This document shows, piece by piece, positions 4,914 to 5,107 of a DNA stretch of 5,107 nucleotides. The notes beneath the pieces are model-generated. The model did no database searches and had not been told where the DNA came from. It saw nothing but the letters and a program-made list of their open reading frames with translations. The stretch lies in the NCBI GenBank assembly GCA_043721775.1, contig JAYSQA010000024.1:1-5107 (forward strand). The letters run 5' to 3'. Numbering within the stretch: the stretch's first letter is position 1; every line of letters begins with the position of its first letter. Made by a program: the position numbers and the translations under genes. This DNA comes from Stagnihabitans sp043721775 (lineage in GTDB: Bacteria > Pseudomonadota > Alphaproteobacteria > Rhodobacterales > Rhodobacteraceae).

Positions 4914-5107
4914 CTATCCTTTCACCAGCCGCAGCTGCGGTTTGCCGCGCGGCGGCGGTTGCATCCGGGCAGCATGGTCGAAATCGGCGGCAGTTTCGGC
5001 CAGACCGACCAGTTCCAGACTTGGTGCCTGCTGCGGGCGCGGGCGGCTGGCGGTGGCCAGTTCGGCCCCGATCGACACCAGCGGCTCACTGGCCAGCTGC
5101 GAAATCG
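4914..5107 (-). CDS. Unidentified protein, C-terminal 63 residues
   Basis: An open frame enters from the right edge on the minus strand and ends at TAG (4914-4916), one base from the T-run of the DAHP synthase terminator. The readable part starts ISQLASEPLVSIGAELATAS and ends KPQLRLVKG. It is rich in Pro, Ala and Arg, with a basic end and no clear motif or membrane segment, so I cannot name it. Support for coding comes from the uninterrupted frame to the window edge, GC-rich third positions and the sensible convergent arrangement with the terminator. The start and most of the protein are outside the window. It could be the tail of a larger cytoplasmic protein; no function is claimed. Confidence 0.6.
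   Translation of the reverse strand, partial: ISQLASEPLVSIGAELATASRPRPQQAPSLELVGLAETAADFDHAARMQPPPRGKPQLRLVKG

Overview
The window looks like chromosomal DNA of a high-GC alphaproteobacterium, most likely a Rhodobacteraceae (Roseobacter-type) strain. I infer this from the GC-rich codon use, the class II (plant/mycobacterial-type) DAHP synthase, the GlxA-type regulator, the DUF4189 and DUF805 proteins and the LivK-type binding protein. No database search was possible, so the taxonomic call is provisional. I see no phage, transposon, CRISPR, tRNA or rRNA sequence.

Layout. (1) Positions 1-597, minus strand: the first 199 residues of a periplasmic branched-chain-amino-acid-type ABC transporter binding protein; the rest lies beyond the left edge. 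(2) 598-899: a divergent intergenic region of about 300 bp with a possible promoter and a small inverted repeat. (3) 900-1265, plus: a secreted, six-cysteine DUF4189 protein. (4) 1266-1441: an intergenic region with a short direct repeat, a hairpin and A-tracts. (5) 1442-1831, plus: a DUF805 membrane protein, followed by a second, diverged DUF805-like reading frame ending at 2288. (6) 2297-3322, minus: a GlxA-family regulator with a DJ-1/PfpI-like domain and an AraC HTH, convergent with the DUF805 pair. (7) 3323-3494: a divergent control region with a good promoter candidate. (8) 3495-4865, plus: class II DAHP synthase, the first enzyme of the shikimate pathway, with a strong intrinsic terminator at 4885-4912. 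(9) 4914-5107, minus: the C-terminal end of an unidentified protein running off the right edge.

Most genes are ordinary housekeeping or transport functions. The most notable observation is at the junction of the two DUF805 frames. A perfect 13-bp tandem duplication (1814-1826 and 1827-1839) creates the stop codon of the first frame. Removing one copy would join the two frames into one 277-residue protein with two DUF805 modules. The second frame has no convincing start or Shine-Dalgarno of its own. This points to a recently split gene, a reversible switch, or a sequence error. A second slippage-prone site is a run of 12 G (C on the coding strand) inside the 3' end of the GlxA-type regulator gene. 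I do not find evidence for a wholly new multi-gene system in this window.
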